Part shown: positions 1 through 11,971 of the stretch, piece after piece
Numbering within the stretch: the stretch's first letter is position 1
Layout: every line of letters begins with the position of its first letter
Assembly: GCF_000708205.1 (NCBI RefSeq)
Contig: NW_014575562.1
Span: 1,241,616-1,305,615 of the forward strand
Reading direction: 5' to 3'
DNA from: Mixia osmundae IAM 14324
Taxonomy: Eukaryota > Basidiomycota > Mixiomycetes > Mixiales > Mixiaceae
DNA: 64,000 nt
Program-made: the position numbers and the translations under genes
Notes under the pieces: generated by a model
Database searches by the model: none
What the model was told of the DNA's origin: nothing
Seen by the model: the letters and a program-made list of their open reading frames with translations, nothing else

Positions 1-1
1 A

Positions 2-1195
2 GGGAGGGTCATCCCGCCGGCGCTCTTCGTATTCATAATCCATGGATGGCGAATCGTGTCGCTTCACGCGACGCCCTACCTTTATTACACTTTGCAAAGG
101 CCCCGCTCGGCCGTGCTATACTGTGTCGGGTTCAACGTCTTACTGTGTGCAATGATGTACAACTATCTAAGCGTCTACCTGCTGCCTCGAGACCATTCCA
201 GACCACCTCGAGCAGTACCAGACGATGTCAGAGAAAAGCGAGTTATATTCGAATGTGACAGGCAAGGCGAGCCTACCAGGTGTTGGCAAGACGCCTGCAA
301 TGGCTCTTGGCGGCCTGCGCGCGCGAGACACTGTCGGGATTGCAAACGCTGTCGGCTCGGATTTGACCATTGCTGCCCCTGGTTTGGCACTTGTATCACA
401 TCGCCGGCCTCGGGCAAGGCATTCATACACTTTTGCTTCTTCGTTCAGCCTCTCTTGACGCTTGCACTCAGCGTCATCCTGCCACTGACGATCTCACAAG
501 TCAGTAAAGTTGTCGAGCTTACCTGGACGACGGACAGCCTGGGCTATGAGTTGCTTGCAGCAGAGTGGTGGCATCACTGGTACTCCTGGAGTGGTGGTCC
601 TGGCTTTAGGTGAGCTTGCGGTAGTTTGAGAGTAGCTCAGCCCATGACGCGAGTCTGTAGATGGCTCATAGGCCTCTTGCTTGGCTACTGGCATCTAGAC
701 CGCATCGTAGAGCACCAGCCTGATCTGGCGCTCGTCGTACCTCGATCAGCTGTCGCATCCAGCGATCCTCACTATCTCTTGTCGCAGCCTCGCGTGGCCA
801 CTCTACTCATTGTGACAATCGCAGTCTTTGTCCAGCTTGTCGCTCTGGCTTTGCTCATCGTCGGTACGCAGCAGATCGCTCAGGGTGTTTGGACCGTCGA
901 GGTCCAGCGAGCGCGTCGTTGGCGCAGGCATGGTGGCAACATTGACGATCGATTGCGACTCTGGATACCTGCAGACGGCATACATAGCGACAACAGACGG
1001 CATCAGGGCTTCATTGCCGCCATCGAGCCGGATGTGCGAATATACGACAGAGGGCCGCGAGAGAATCTGACGGCAATCCTCGGAGAGCGATGGTGGGCCT
1101 CGTGGGAGTCCAGCCAAGACCCTTGCACATCTGTCACGATAGCACCGGCTATGCTCGAAGGCTTATGGCAGGCTCACCTTGGTAAGGATCGTTAA
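2..1195 (+). CDS. DHHC-family protein S-acyltransferase with a DHCC motif (5' partial)
   Basis: Membrane palmitoyltransferase, which would move palmitate from acyl-CoA to cysteines of target proteins at an endomembrane. Exons 2..609 and 661..1195; the 51-nt intron 610..660 is phase 2 and the join closes exactly. The frame is open to the window edge, so the start lies upstream. Visible in order: a hydrophobic segment, the Cys-rich domain (RHCRDCKRCRLGFDHCCPWF), hydrophobic segments after it, then in exon 2 two more hydrophobic segments and GVWTVEVQR, which sits where the family has its TTxE motif. The catalytic tetrapeptide is DHCC instead of DHHC and the usual Asn-Cys is Thr-Cys. The C-terminal ENLTAILG...WW resembles the Pfa5-type tail. 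A possible donor at 1182 (GGTAAGGA) means the true 3' end may lie a little further on. Family certain, subfamily not. Confidence 0.82.
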
Positions 1196-1573
1196 GTGAT
1201 TGATAGATCAAGCCTTATGGTATTCCTTGGACTTGTACGAACGCGCTTTCTCGAGCCATCGAGCGCTGGCAGCGCAAGTGTCTCGTGACTTGGCGTCTAG
1301 CAGGTGCGCAGGCTAGCTTTGGACTGCCGACGACGTGTTCATGTCAACACAGAGTGTCAGTGTGAACAAGCATTGGCCCCGTTGGACAGATACCGAGCTG
1401 ACCGGCGGATAGCGAGAAGGACCGTTCCGACATATGAAGAGCCTGGTACGCGCAAGCAGGTCTGTGTTGATCTGTGGGCGGGCCACATCGACGCAGACGT
1501 AAAACATTTGCGATAATGCAGAATGCACTATCATTGGTACATGCTTGCTACAAGACAGCCATCAAAGCAAATA
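1196..1573. other. Gap between acyltransferase and fibrillarin 3' ends
   Basis: Both flanking genes end here, so this is shared 3' sequence of convergent genes. A short open frame with a splice-like end near 1303 could be an extra 3' exon of the acyltransferase, but no join could be settled. Nothing else seen. Confidence 0.4.
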
Positions 1574-2690
1574 TCAGGCTTTATGGCGGAGGTACGTCGC
1601 ACTGACCATCGCATGAGCGCGCTCGTAAGGTTCGAGTGTGAGCTGCTCGAGAGGCTTGAACATCTCGGCTTGCAGCTTCTTGACCTCGGATGCAAAAACG
1701 ACCTCCTCTGGGGCGGTCGAGTCGATACAGCTTGCTTTGATAGAAATGAGCAGATGTCCGCCATTCTTCAAAAAGTGATGCGCGTTCAGCGCGCAAATTC
1801 TGTCCGAAGCAAGCCAGTGTCAGCAGACGTAGCAACTCCAGCGGGTCATATGCACCGTGATTGATCTGGCTGTGCAACATCAGCAAAGATAACGTCTACC
1901 ATAGGCACGATGAAGCGGTAGCGATTGGGCATCCTCGCATCTTCGACGATTGGCACCACATTTGTACGCTTCTTGGCCATTGCGATGAGGTCTCTTCCAC
2001 TTCGCGGCGAGAACTCGACAGCATAGACCATTCCTTTTTCGCCGACAATATCGGCAACGTGTGAGACTGATGTCCCGCTTGCTGCCCCAAGATATAAGAC
2101 CTTTTTGCCTGGCGCGATGTGTATATTGTCAAGACCGCCGAGGATGCTGCACAGATCTTTAGCCCAAGCTGAGCAGCCTGAAGGGCACTCACGATGCGCC
2201 CAATTTGCTACGGAAAGGGTTCCAGACTCTGTGATCTATCTTGATCTTATCTGGCATGCCCTCTGCAGGATTTGCGACAGTCTCTTCAACCGTGATGCGT
2301 TTTTCGCCATAGACGGACTCGCCGGGGACGAGGTTACGAGTGACGAGAAGATGCTCTTTGCCCTTTGCGATGAAGACTCCCGGATGACGATGAGGTTCGA
2401 TGATGACCTTGCCGGGACCGCCTGACTTGGCTCCTCCTCTGCCTCCTCGCGCACCACCACGACCGCCTCGGCCCGGCGGACCACCACGACCTCTGGGAGC
2501 TCCACGACCACCACGGGAGCCACCACGACCACCACGATCACCGCCTCGAGATGCGAAGCCGCCGCCTGTATGGTGAATGAGCTCGAAAATCTGGAGTTTG
2601 ACGCTGTTGCTGACCTCTGCCACCACTGAATCCGCCGCGGCCTCTCGGGGCACCTCTGGGCGCTCCTCTCGGTGCTGTGACACTCGACAT
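1574..2690 (-). CDS. NOP1: Fibrillarin, rRNA 2'-O-methyltransferase
   Basis: Catalytic subunit of nucleolar box C/D snoRNPs, methylating rRNA 2'-OH groups with AdoMet. Exons (transcript order) 2690..2615, 2565..2193, 2146..1856, 1799..1574; introns of 49, 46 and 56 nt. The 321-residue product starts [20 protein letters not shown], has a long Gly/Arg-rich domain to about residue 75, then the fibrillarin core: [10 protein letters not shown], the AdoMet-binding [40 protein letters not shown], and ends [18 protein letters not shown]...[17 protein letters not shown]. All are fibrillarin hallmarks and length fits the family. The third intron has a weaker donor (GTGCAT), chosen because it restores [19 protein letters not shown]. 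Head-on to the acyltransferase gene. Confidence 0.96.
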
Positions 2691-4315
2691 CAGCTGAGCA
2701 ACAGGCTAGATACTAGAGCGCACTGAAAGCCATACTGATGTTGCGTTTTGCTTGCACCTTACCTTCAAAAATTCGAGAGCGGGCCCCACTTGTGGCATGT
2801 GGGGCCATCGTGATACCTGAGGCCTGATCAAACGTATCATCGCACATCGTGTCAACCTAGCCCTCACTTAGCCGTCCTCCCCTGGACAGCTTCATAGAGA
2901 TGCATCTGCATCTACGAGGCAGAATGCTTCAGAGGCAATAGTGCTCTCGATGTGCTTGCCACCTTTCAGACATGCGCAGCGAATCGTCCGATCACGTACG
3001 AGGGAGTGGTGACGGCTGACTGCTTTCTCGTCCAGAATGCTTTGGATCTTGTGCTGACTCGCCGTCGTATCTCTCAAAGAAGCCGACGGGCTTTAATTCT
3101 TTGCGTCAGACGTGTGAAGCAGCCGCTGCCCACAAAAGTTGCCTTGCTCTGTACCTCAAGATAGGCTGCAAATCTGCAGTCAGACCGTCATGCCAAAAAC
3201 ATGGCACACTCAGGTCTCGCATGCTCGACCAGCCGCAAACGCGAACGCTCGAGCTTTTATGACTGATCAATAGACTGCGATGGCCCAACCGCGCATTTTG
3301 TCGCGTCGTCAAAGCAAAACAAGAATTGCAAAAAGCATATGATCATGACGAGCACACGTGTGCGGTGCCCAGAGACGAGTTCAGAAATCACCTTCGAGCT
3401 CTGCCAGTGTGGGCTGCGAGAATGCGGATCCGTCTGCGCGCTTGGCCGGTCCCAATTTGACACTCAATGCCTAATATCTCGTCGAGTAAGGAAGCACCAA
3501 TCTGGCAGGCAAGCGCCAGGTCCTCCTTCGCGAAAGCAACAGCTGCCAGCGTCTGGAGGTGACGAAATTCGCCCATCACCACGGACATACAAGCAGATGG
3601 GTCATACACTCAATGATCTAGCGCACTGAGCCTTTGCTGCGAGCATTGGCTTGCAAAGGCACACGTATGATGTCGACTCGTCAACTAAGAGGCGGAAGTA
3701 GCACTCATTCGCATACAGGTATGCAAGCAGATTGACGGTCCAGCAGGCGCAGCAGACTTGATCCCGTCAAGAAATAGCTCTGGCATTCCACAGCAACCTC
3801 GCTGCCTCTGTCAGCTCGTCAGAAGACTGTACGAGTCCAGCTCACCGCAAGCAAGGAGCTATTGATGACCGAACATCTATCAGATGGACGCCGTGCGGAA
3901 TCTCGCCTTCTATCAGCTACGAGCATAAAGTCTCGTTCGACAGTGAGAAGCGGCCGACTCCTCCGATGCCTGCGACAGGTGTCGCCTACTCACATTCTGC
4001 TAGCCATTGACGATGCACATCGGCAATGGCTCTGCGGTCCGGCTGGCTGACTTCTACAAAATATCGTCGCTTATCGGTCCGATGTATAGACTGTGCGAGC
4101 TGGCAAGCGCAGAACAGGATCATACTGACTTTATTTGGAGACTACTCGGTCTTGTGAGCACCTTGATTGTTTGGGCTGACCGAGATGAGGTATGTGACGC
4201 CTGGGCAGGGCTACGTCCACAACTCCTCAGTCATGCGCTACGTGCGCGATTTGCAGATCCTGTCTGGACCTAGTTAAGCCGTATATATTTCTTAGGCATG
4301 TACCTTCAACATCTC
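2691..4315. other. Unresolved region, possible intron-rich gene of unknown product
   Basis: No gene model could be closed. On the plus strand there are short open stretches separated by plausible introns: 2899..2998 joined over a 40-nt GTACG..CCAG intron to an open stretch from about 3039 to 3262; a stretch near 3290..3450 containing VVKAKQELQKAYDHDEH; and a last one at 4007..4273 reading ISSLIGPMYRLCELA and WRLLGLVSTLIVWADRDEV before a stop. On the minus strand 3388..3609 is also open (FAKEDLALACQIGASLLDE). The plus-strand end at 4271-4273 looks the most protein-like. None was recognised as a known family. Confidence 0.3.
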
Positions 4316-4412
4316 CACTTAGTAGCTCAGTTGGCAGAGCGAGAGACTGTAATTGGTTAAATCAAGTCAGACATTTATCTCTAGGTCCCCGGCTCGAATC
4401 CGGGCTGAGTGA
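4316..4412 (+). tRNA. tRNA-Tyr (GUA) with intron
   Basis: Complete cloverleaf. Acceptor stem 4316..4322 pairs with 4405..4411 (one G-T), discriminator A at 4412. D stem 4325..4328 with 4337..4340; anticodon stem 4342..4346 with 4378..4382; loop C-T-GTA-A with anticodon GTA at 4349..4351; T stem 4388..4392 with 4400..4404 and loop CTCGAAT. A 24-nt intron, 4353..4376, lies one base after the anticodon, the canonical place; tRNA-Tyr commonly carries an intron in fungi. Confidence 0.95.
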
Positions 4413-5506
4413 AGCGTTTTCTTTTGCTGCTTTTTTTGTTTGGCACGTTCCATGTTGTTTTGAGCTACAGAAGCCTTGGGGATGGTTGGATCTCGGTTTG
4501 AGCAAGTCTGCGAGGCATAGCACGAAAGTGTGCTGACAGATGATATCGTTTGACGAGCTTGAGATCCAATTTCGCCGCGTCCAAATTGGCGCGCCCAGAG
4601 CCGGTTCGTCCTGTTCTTGGATCCAGTAGCGAATCGGCGGTCCCCCGGAAGCCCTTTACATGCTATCTCATGTCGTTCCAATCACTTCACGATGCATATG
4701 TGCTGCAGGTGGATCCATAGTCAGCTTCTTGCATCCGTCTTACGGCACGGTTATCAGCTTGTCAAGCTAGCAGCCGGGTAAGTAAAGACAGTCAGCGCAC
4801 ACGCACACATTCACACAGCTTCAACTCAGCACAGCAGCCCCTCCATAACTCGAGCAGGCCAATGGATGCGATTCCACTTGACAAAACATGCCCAAAGCGT
4901 ATATCGACGTGGAGCTCACTGTGTTGCTCTTGCGTGTCATCGCATCAAAGAAGGATGCATAATCATAGCTGGGTACCATTACTTGTCATGACTTCATATA
5001 TCCTCGACTGCGGCTCCTGAATGCTGCTCGATCTTCTATACGCTTCACGGTGCTCATCTGACCAGTGCAGCTTTGAGCAAGTCATACTGGCTCGCTTTCG
5101 CAAAGCGTCTTGCACCGGCAGGGTCACCTGCAACAATCTGCGAATCTACCCACCGACATTCTGATCACTGCCCCGTGTTAGCATATTCGATGCGGCCATA
5201 TCGGATCTTCAAGTGTGGCAAACAAATGCATGTGCGTTTATAAACCGCAGCGCGGACAGAAGTAGACTTGCGCCCTCTACCGCCCGACAACGCGGCATGT
5301 ACGAAAAGCGCCCTCTATACGACCATAACCCGCTCGCTGGATACCTCAGGTCTGAGCGAAGGGAGCGCCCGAGCCCCAGCGGACGGACAAGTATCATAGC
5401 GACGAGCAGAGGGACACGTGCAGAATGTCTCAAGTCAACACAATTCCGTGGTAGCAGCGTCCGCCGAACGCACTTCTTGCAAACGTCGCAGTCAAAGCAT
5501 CTTATC
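4413..5506. other. Intergenic region before a secreted-protein gene
   Basis: A T-rich tract follows the tRNA (pol III terminator-like Ts at about 4431..4440). No convincing coding exon was seen between 4450 and 5200. A TATA-like box lies at 5237..5244. Open frames at 5213..5536 have no recognisable content and are probably leader sequence of the next gene. Confidence 0.4.
5237..5244 (+). promoter_or_regulatory. TATA-like element
   Basis: TTTATAAA upstream of the secreted-protein gene, about 260 bp before its proposed start codon. Sequence match only. Confidence 0.35.
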
Positions 5507-6320
5507 ATGAAAGTCATCCTCGTCAGTCAGCTTTAAGCTTGATATCCAGCCTGCTGACCTTAGCAGTAGGCAATGCTGGCCATTGCAAGCATCGCAAGTT
5601 CGACGCCGCTTACGACGGCTGTATTGAGTGCAAGAGCCAATCTTGGATGTTTCCTCAGATGGACTGTCAACTGTATGTTCGAAAAGCTTTGCCGCACGTC
5701 ATCGAACTCACTCGCATAACGTCAGTCGGTGGATCTACAGTCTGCTCCCCTGCCAAATTCTCCGTCGTTAACTCACTTGCCCCGACGAGCAAATCGCTGG
5801 CTTTCAATCTTCGTACCGCCTACATCAGTGGACCAGTACCTGCTGCGTTCGACGTGCGTTGCTGGTCAACAGAGCACATAAGCCGCTGATAGACTATTGC
5901 AGCTTGCTGGCAGCGATGCTGCTGTTCAGGTCATCTCCTACACGAATGCGCAATCGTTCGATGGTTGCAGTGAGCTGACAATCGCCAGCTACACTATATA
6001 TGTCAAGCAGGCCCTCGCCGGGCCATCGGGACACTGCTGCTCGTCGTTTGTGGGCTTCAACGTGGATCTCGGTGAGTTTCGTCCGGCGCTCCTGTTGGCC
6101 TGGCTCAAAGCACATCTAGTCGGTGACGGCGAGGACGGTCCTGTTGCAGACAAGCCGTACAATATCAACGTTGCCACTGGTGAGCATGCTGCGACAAGTA
6201 GGCTACTTGGCGTCTGACGCTTCTGCAGAGTGTGACACTGCCAGATGCCCGAGTTGGGCAGGTTCGCGACCACATTGCCCACTTGGCGGTCTCACGATTG
6301 ATGTAGTAGCTCCCATGTGA
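5507..6320 (+). CDS. Small secreted cysteine-containing protein, orphan
   Basis: Not recognised. Four exons are well supported: about 5567..5853, 5903..6071, 6120..6179 and 6229..6320, with introns of 49, 48 and 49 nt whose phases all close. Residues begin GNAGHCKHRKFDAAYDG after a hydrophobic stretch, contain several cysteines (CIEC, DCQL, GCSEL, GHCC, ECDTARC, PHCPLGG) and end TIDVVAPM. The 5' end is uncertain: ATG at 5507 followed by a 38-41-nt intron with a CTGAC branch and CAG acceptor (ending 5563, 5566 or 5569) gives a short hydrophobic leader. The overall look is a small extracellular protein. Cell-wall or host-interaction role would be speculation. Confidence 0.6.
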
Positions 6321-6452
6321 TCTGCTCACTCGGATCCGCTAGCCATCATTGCAGCATCCTGTAATGATCTCAATCATGCTCTCATTGTCGCAAGGAAACG
6401 CCAAAGGATGGTCTCCACCAAGTAGATCTGCACTGGATGCTACAATGCATGC

Positions 6453-9400
6453 TCAAGACAGCTTAGCCATCTTTGTCGGTTCGTGCGTGTCGCCTCGGCG
6501 ATCTAGCTTTGTCGGACGGTCGAAGATAATGCTTTGCCGGCCGCCATGATTCGTTGAGACTTCAGCAAGAGCGATCCGTGGGACCGTCCCGCCGATTTCA
6601 AGGCCTACCTCTTCGAGTGCTTGCCAGCGACGCTTTGCAGGCGTTTTGCCGGTTGGCAGGGCTGGTAGAAGGGCGTCTAATTTCTTGGTTTGCGCGGTCA
6701 GCGCGCGACTGTTGGCTTTGACTGAGCTCATGGTCTCAGCGAGGTCGAGAAGGACTGTCTTTGAAGCCCCGTCCGTGGCAGAATGCAAGTGACGAACGAG
6801 TGAATCGCCAGCCGAAGCATCCCCTCGAGATGCGCTTTCGGCAAGGTTAGTGATCGTGTCAATTGCGGTACGTGACGCTTCGGCCCGCTCGCCATTGCAT
6901 TGTGCTTGACCAACGACACGCAGAGCAAGGGCATTAGCTTCGGCAGTGTGCGCGTCGAGGTGGTTTCCAAGGGTGCTCAAGGTCTTCTGAGCCTCTGCCT
7001 GCGCTGAGATCGAACCTGTGGCCATTGCACTGAGCTCGGAGGGCAGACGGGCTTTCGCTTCGGCATGCAGCTCGACGCCGCTCGCATTAGACATCTTGGT
7101 TGTCTGACGAAGGTCACGGAGACCGTGTCCGATGGAGTCGAGATCATTGGAGATGGCGTGACAATAGCCTTGCCGCTCGAGCAGATCCTTCTCGGATGAC
7201 GCCTTGACGGTCGCAATCTTTGCTTGCAGCTCCTTCTGACGAGTGTCCGCCAATTTGGCCAGCTGCTCCTGTAGAAAGACGGAGACGCTTTCTGTGATGG
7301 CCTTGATGCGCGTTTCGTCAGTTTGCTGATCTGTCGCGGCGAGAGCTTCGATCCGAGCGTAGTCTGCTTGCTGCGAGGTAGTGTCCGCTTCTACGAGACG
7401 GTCGAGCTGTCCGACGAGGTCACTCATTTGCTTCGTTAGCTCGTCTGTCTTCGTGTCCACAGTACTTTGAATATCATTTGAGAGCCGGCATGCCTCATCG
7501 AGAAACGCAATTGCCTGGTCAACGGATCAGCTCAGCCGCACGATATTTGTCGTTGCTTACGGTCTTCTGCTGCTGCTTAGCTGAGCTGACGGCCAGGTGC
7601 AGCGCATAATCGATCTGATCGGTAAGGCATCGAAGTGAACGCGACCAAGAGGCGCAGGACGACTTGAGCATTCCGTCGATGCCGTCTTTCAGATCGGCGA
7701 TCATGGCATCGCTGTTAGCCGCGACCGTGCTCATGTGCTTGTTTGCGACGTCCGCAGCAGTGACTATCTGGGCGTGTGCACCAGACAGAGTAGCGAGTCG
7801 CTGCAAAGCTGTGAGCTCACTTCCACCCAAATATCAGCAGACACACCTCAGCGTTATCACGAGACACTGTAGCAATTGCTTGCTTCATGTTGTCCAGCGC
7901 AGTCTTACTCGAGTCCACTGCAGTGCCAATGCCCGACTGGAGTGCATCTTGACTGTCAAGCAGAGCTGAGCGTGCAGCAGTGACTGTTGCTCGCGTGGTT
8001 TGCTCGTGTGCCTGCAAGCGAGCAATCTTGTCGATCAGACCATCGGCTGTTGCCTTTGCCTCTAGCGCAATCTGCTGATATTCGAGGCGCTTGGCTGCTT
8101 CTTGATCGCTGAGCTGGCGGGCAACGTCTTCGGCCGTCTGGGATCGCATGAGCTGCAACTCGAGAGAGGCATTGCAATCATTGGCTTGATCTAGCAGCGT
8201 CTGCAAGCGTTCCAGCTCTCGGTCTCGGGACGATAGTAAGCGGCCAGTCTGCTCGAGCTGCTCGTCCTTTGTAAGAAGCTGTGACTGGTAAAGCTCATTC
8301 TTGCGTGTCATGTCAGCAATCAGTCGTTTGCGTTCTTCTAGCGCCGATGACCATTCGAGCCAGCTCTCATCACTGAAGTAGACGCCTTGCTGCGTTCGAG
8401 AAGCAATCAGATCTCGCTTGAGACGCTCGATCTCGATACTGTATTGACTGATCAGTGCACTCTTTGTAGTCGTACTGTTTCGTTGGGGATTGATCTCGAT
8501 AGACTTTGCACGACGAGCATAGTTGAGTGTTTTGAGCGTCTCGTCTGCGCTGTCTTTGACCGTGCTGATCGTTGCGATCAGACAAGTACGGGTTCGACCG
8601 GTGAGAGACTCTTCGAGCAGACGGGTCAGCTTCGACTCTCGATAGGAAGCCGATGTAGTGCTCTTCTCGACCAAGCTATTGATGACGCGGCCCAGTGACA
8701 GCAAGCTTTGATTGATGAGACCGGCTTCCCTTGCGCGGGCTTCGATAGCGCCCGATTTGGCGATGCTCTCGCTGCCTGCTAGATCGACGAGGTTAAGCTT
8801 GCCAATACGTACGACTTCTTCGCCTTTGACGTCAGTCTCGTTAGTCTTGACGGTGACTTTGACGGTGAAGATGGCATGACCTCGCGAGGAGCGGTCATTG
8901 CAATTGGTACTTGCTGTCTGTCGTCGCAAGGTACCAGCGCGAAGAATGGCTAGACCGTTGTCGGCTGACGTGATCGTTGTCTCCCTCATGTCCTTGACAG
9001 TCACTGCGCCCGGTCGACCAGGGTCATTGTAGATGTCGAGCGCAACAGGTTCGTCGCCTTCTTGCTGCGGAGCACTCAAATCGCGGATCTGCTCATTGTA
9101 GACTTCGAGAAAGCTAACGGAGACGGAGTAGTCGGTACCTTGTAGCTCGAGCAGATGGAAGAGACGTGTCAGGCTGCGAGGGATGATGCCGGCATCGGCT
9201 GCAAAGGTGCCGACAACCGGTGTTGTGTCACCGATCATCGTGTGCGTTTTGCCAGTACCGGTGGGACCGTACGCAAGAATGGTGCAACTGAAGCCTTGAA
9301 TGACTTGATCAAGTATAGGCATGGTGACATGCGTGTGAAGCAATCCCTGATCGGCATCCGGTCCAAAGACGTGGTCGTATTCATACCGGGTCTCTCGTTT

Positions 9401-9982
9401 GCTCGCTATCGTGCTCGTTCCAGCCGGGCTGATGCCAGCTAACACAGCTGATGAGTTCTTGACTGGCGAGGGTGGCGGGAGGGAGGATATCGTCTGCACG
9501 TCTACCATGATGTCAGTGCCCTTGACGGGACTCATGCGGAAAGTTGTCGCTCGTGCGCTGTCCTGGGTATCTGGGCGGGCAAAGACGCTGGCGGATGAAG
9601 CAGCCGATCCACCTCGACATCGTACGACGACTTGCATGCGCGTCGAGACGGTCGACGGGCCAGCAGGCTGAGTGCCTGTAGCGACGCCAGGGCGTGAACG
9701 TGATGCTTCCGCTGTGTTTGCGACGGGTACGGGACGAATTTTCGACGACGAGGCGCTCGTACTGACAGCAGGACGTGGTCGTGTAGCTTCTGGCCTGATC
9801 ACGGTCGAGCCAGGGCGAGCTCTAGAGGACGAGGCGGTAGGAATTGTGCTGCTTTGCGCCGATGTTCTCGTGCCATTGAGATTGACAGGTCCTGCGCTGG
9901 CGAGCGTGCGCGATGCAATCGACTGTGCTCGGCTGGTCTTAGCCGGTGCCGCATCACGACTGCCAGATGCTTTGCGATCCAT
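6453..9982 (-). CDS. Kinesin-5 (BimC/Eg5 type) spindle motor
   Basis: Plus-end-directed tetrameric motor that slides antiparallel microtubules apart in the mitotic spindle. Exons 9982..7847, 7800..7561, 7514..6453 with two 46-nt introns, phase 0; 1145 residues. A Ser/Arg/Pro-rich N-terminal tail of about 115 residues precedes the motor, which starts MQVVVRCRG. The P-loop is GPTGTGKT at residues 239-246; switch motifs NDRSSRGHAIF and LVDLAGSE follow, then neck and coiled-coil stalk. The C-terminal tail holds TGKTPAKRRW, a BimC box with the CDK-type Thr-Pro site. Length and BimC box separate it from other kinesins. Divergent from VMA13, with 107 bp between start codons. Confidence 0.95.
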
Positions 9983-10089
9983 TGTGGGGTGTTGTTAGGC
10001 GGGCCGGTCGAGGACAAAGTTGATCAAATTGAAAACGCGCAGACGTTCGGACAGCACGTGAGCGGACACTCATCAGGCCAGGCCAGGCC

Positions 10090-11895
10090 ATGGCTGCGAT
10101 AGTGTCGCCCAAGCTCGACCTGCTCACCGAGCGCATCAAAGCCAAGGGCATACCTTGGGAGGTACGTCTGCCGTCTCAGCGAGCGCTCGGGCTGGAGGGA
10201 AAGGCAGGCATACGCACGAGCTGGCTTCGTATCAAATGAGGACGTCTCACTCATCTCAAAGGTGTCAGGCACTCGAGGCAAGGCCGAGGTCACTCTATCA
10301 GAAGTCAGTGCCGCTTGAAGTGAGCCGCCGCAAGAAGGCTCATTCCAAGACAGGACACCGAGTCCTACGCTGGACTGTTCGTCAGGCTGCTGCGAGATCA
10401 GACTCGAGCAGACACGCTCGGCTACGTGCTAGCATGCATCACCGACATGCTGACCGATCACGAAGAGCGTACACCTGTCTTACTCAGGCAGGATCCTACA
10501 CCAGCGCTGGCCAAGTACGTCCGGCCATCAGATCAGCGAGCGTGAGGCTCATCGCTCCTGCAGACACCTCGATTCGCAAGACGAGTATGTCCGGCTAAAG
10601 AGCGCTGCCCTCCTCAGCACGCTCGCTGCGTATGTACCATGCCTCGCGTGTGGATCGCATTGACGCGCAAGGCAAGGGGGAATGAGGACGTCACCAATGC
10701 AGACTCGACTCGTCTCATCGTCGCGCTTTCAGACACGCTCCGATCGGCATCATCTGACAGAACCACTCTCGACGCGGAAGTGCAGAGCATCTGTCTGCAA
10801 TGCGCAGGCGCTATCTTCCGCAACCCTCACATCAGACAGCTAGCGCTGACGCGAGAGATCTCTCAATCGAACGGAGACGGAGCGGGCACTGACACCGTCG
10901 CCGATGGCAAGCTCATCGCAGAGTACGTCGGCTGTCGGTCTCTCCTTTGTGCAGATCTGACAGACATTGGCCAGTCTTGTCGCACTCCTACGGTACGGCC
11001 TCGCAGACAAGACCGGCACTCTGCCGCCTCAGATCCAATACCAACTAGGTCTCGCGTTCTGGCTGCTGAGCTATGAGCGGAGGTTCTGCGAGAACGCGCA
11101 TGCACATTATGGGCTCGTCACCCTACTCGCAGACATATTGAAGAATGCCTCGAAGGAAAAAGTCGCCCGCGTAGTGCTGGCAACCTTCAGGGTACGCATC
11201 GAGATCACTATCTCGTGCTGGCGCTCACTCGGACACAGAATCTTGCCACAAAGGCGCCCGAAGAGACGCTGTCTGCAATGCTGCTCGCTAAAGTATTGCC
11301 GCACCTCCAACAGCTTACCCAGAGCAAGCAATGGTCAGATGAGGAAATAAAGGAAGACAACGAGTGGCTTATCGAACAACTCAAGGAGGCGGCCAAGAGC
11401 ATGACGTACGTGTGAGTGATCGACAGGTGACTCACACTCATGAGAATGCAGAACCTATGACGAATATGTCACGGAGCTCAACTCGGGCGAGCTTACTTGG
11501 TCACCTCCGCACGAATCAGTAGAGTTCTGGCAGGAAAACGCGAAGAAGCTCGCAGACAAGAGTGCTGCCAATCTGAAGTATGGCTCGTGTTCCCTTCATG
11601 AGCATTTAGCTGAAGAGCTCGTAGGACGTTGCTTGATCTGCTAGAGGCGTCCGAGCCAGAAGTGCGAGCGATAGCCTGCAATGATATCGGTCAATTCGTC
11701 AAGTACTTTGATGGTGGCAAGAAGTAGGTCTATAGCCAAGCCCGAAAACGATCATCTAACGTCCTCTTCAGGCTTGTCACAGACCATGGCGGCAAAAGCA
11801 AGATCTTCGAGCTGCTCAATTCGCCCGACCCGAGTGTCAAATATCGCGCGCTCATCACCGTTCAAAGACTCATCTCTGAGCCCTGGACTACATGA
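10090..11895 (+). CDS. VMA13: V-type H+-ATPase subunit H
   Basis: Regulatory V1 subunit needed for vacuolar ATPase activity and for silencing free V1. Ten exons: 10090..10161, 10208..10303, 10354..10514, 10564..10629, 10677..10922, 10975..11191, 11239..11405, 11452..11577, 11625..11723, 11772..11895; nine introns of 46-52 nt, all phases closing; 457 residues against about 480 in yeast. Recognised from ADMLTDHEER-like DMLTDHEERTPVLL, YQLGLAFWLLSYE, ARVVLATFRNLATKAPEE, LPHLQQL, TYDEYVTELNSGELTWSPPH, FWQENAKKL, LLDLLEASEPEVRAIACNDI, GQFVKYF and KSKIFELLNSPDPSVKYRAL. HEAT-like helical repeats throughout. Its stop is 76 bp from that of the convergent amidohydrolase gene. Confidence 0.96.
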
Positions 11896-11971
11896 TTGCA
11901 ATCATCCTTTGTGTGTCGCTTGTGGCCGATCGACCATGCAACCTTGAGGCGTCTACTCCCTCGTCCGTTCG

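Noticed and set aside
9155-9998. Plus-strand frames opposite the kinesin gene
   Set aside because: They mirror the codon pattern of the motor gene on the other strand and have no protein-like content.
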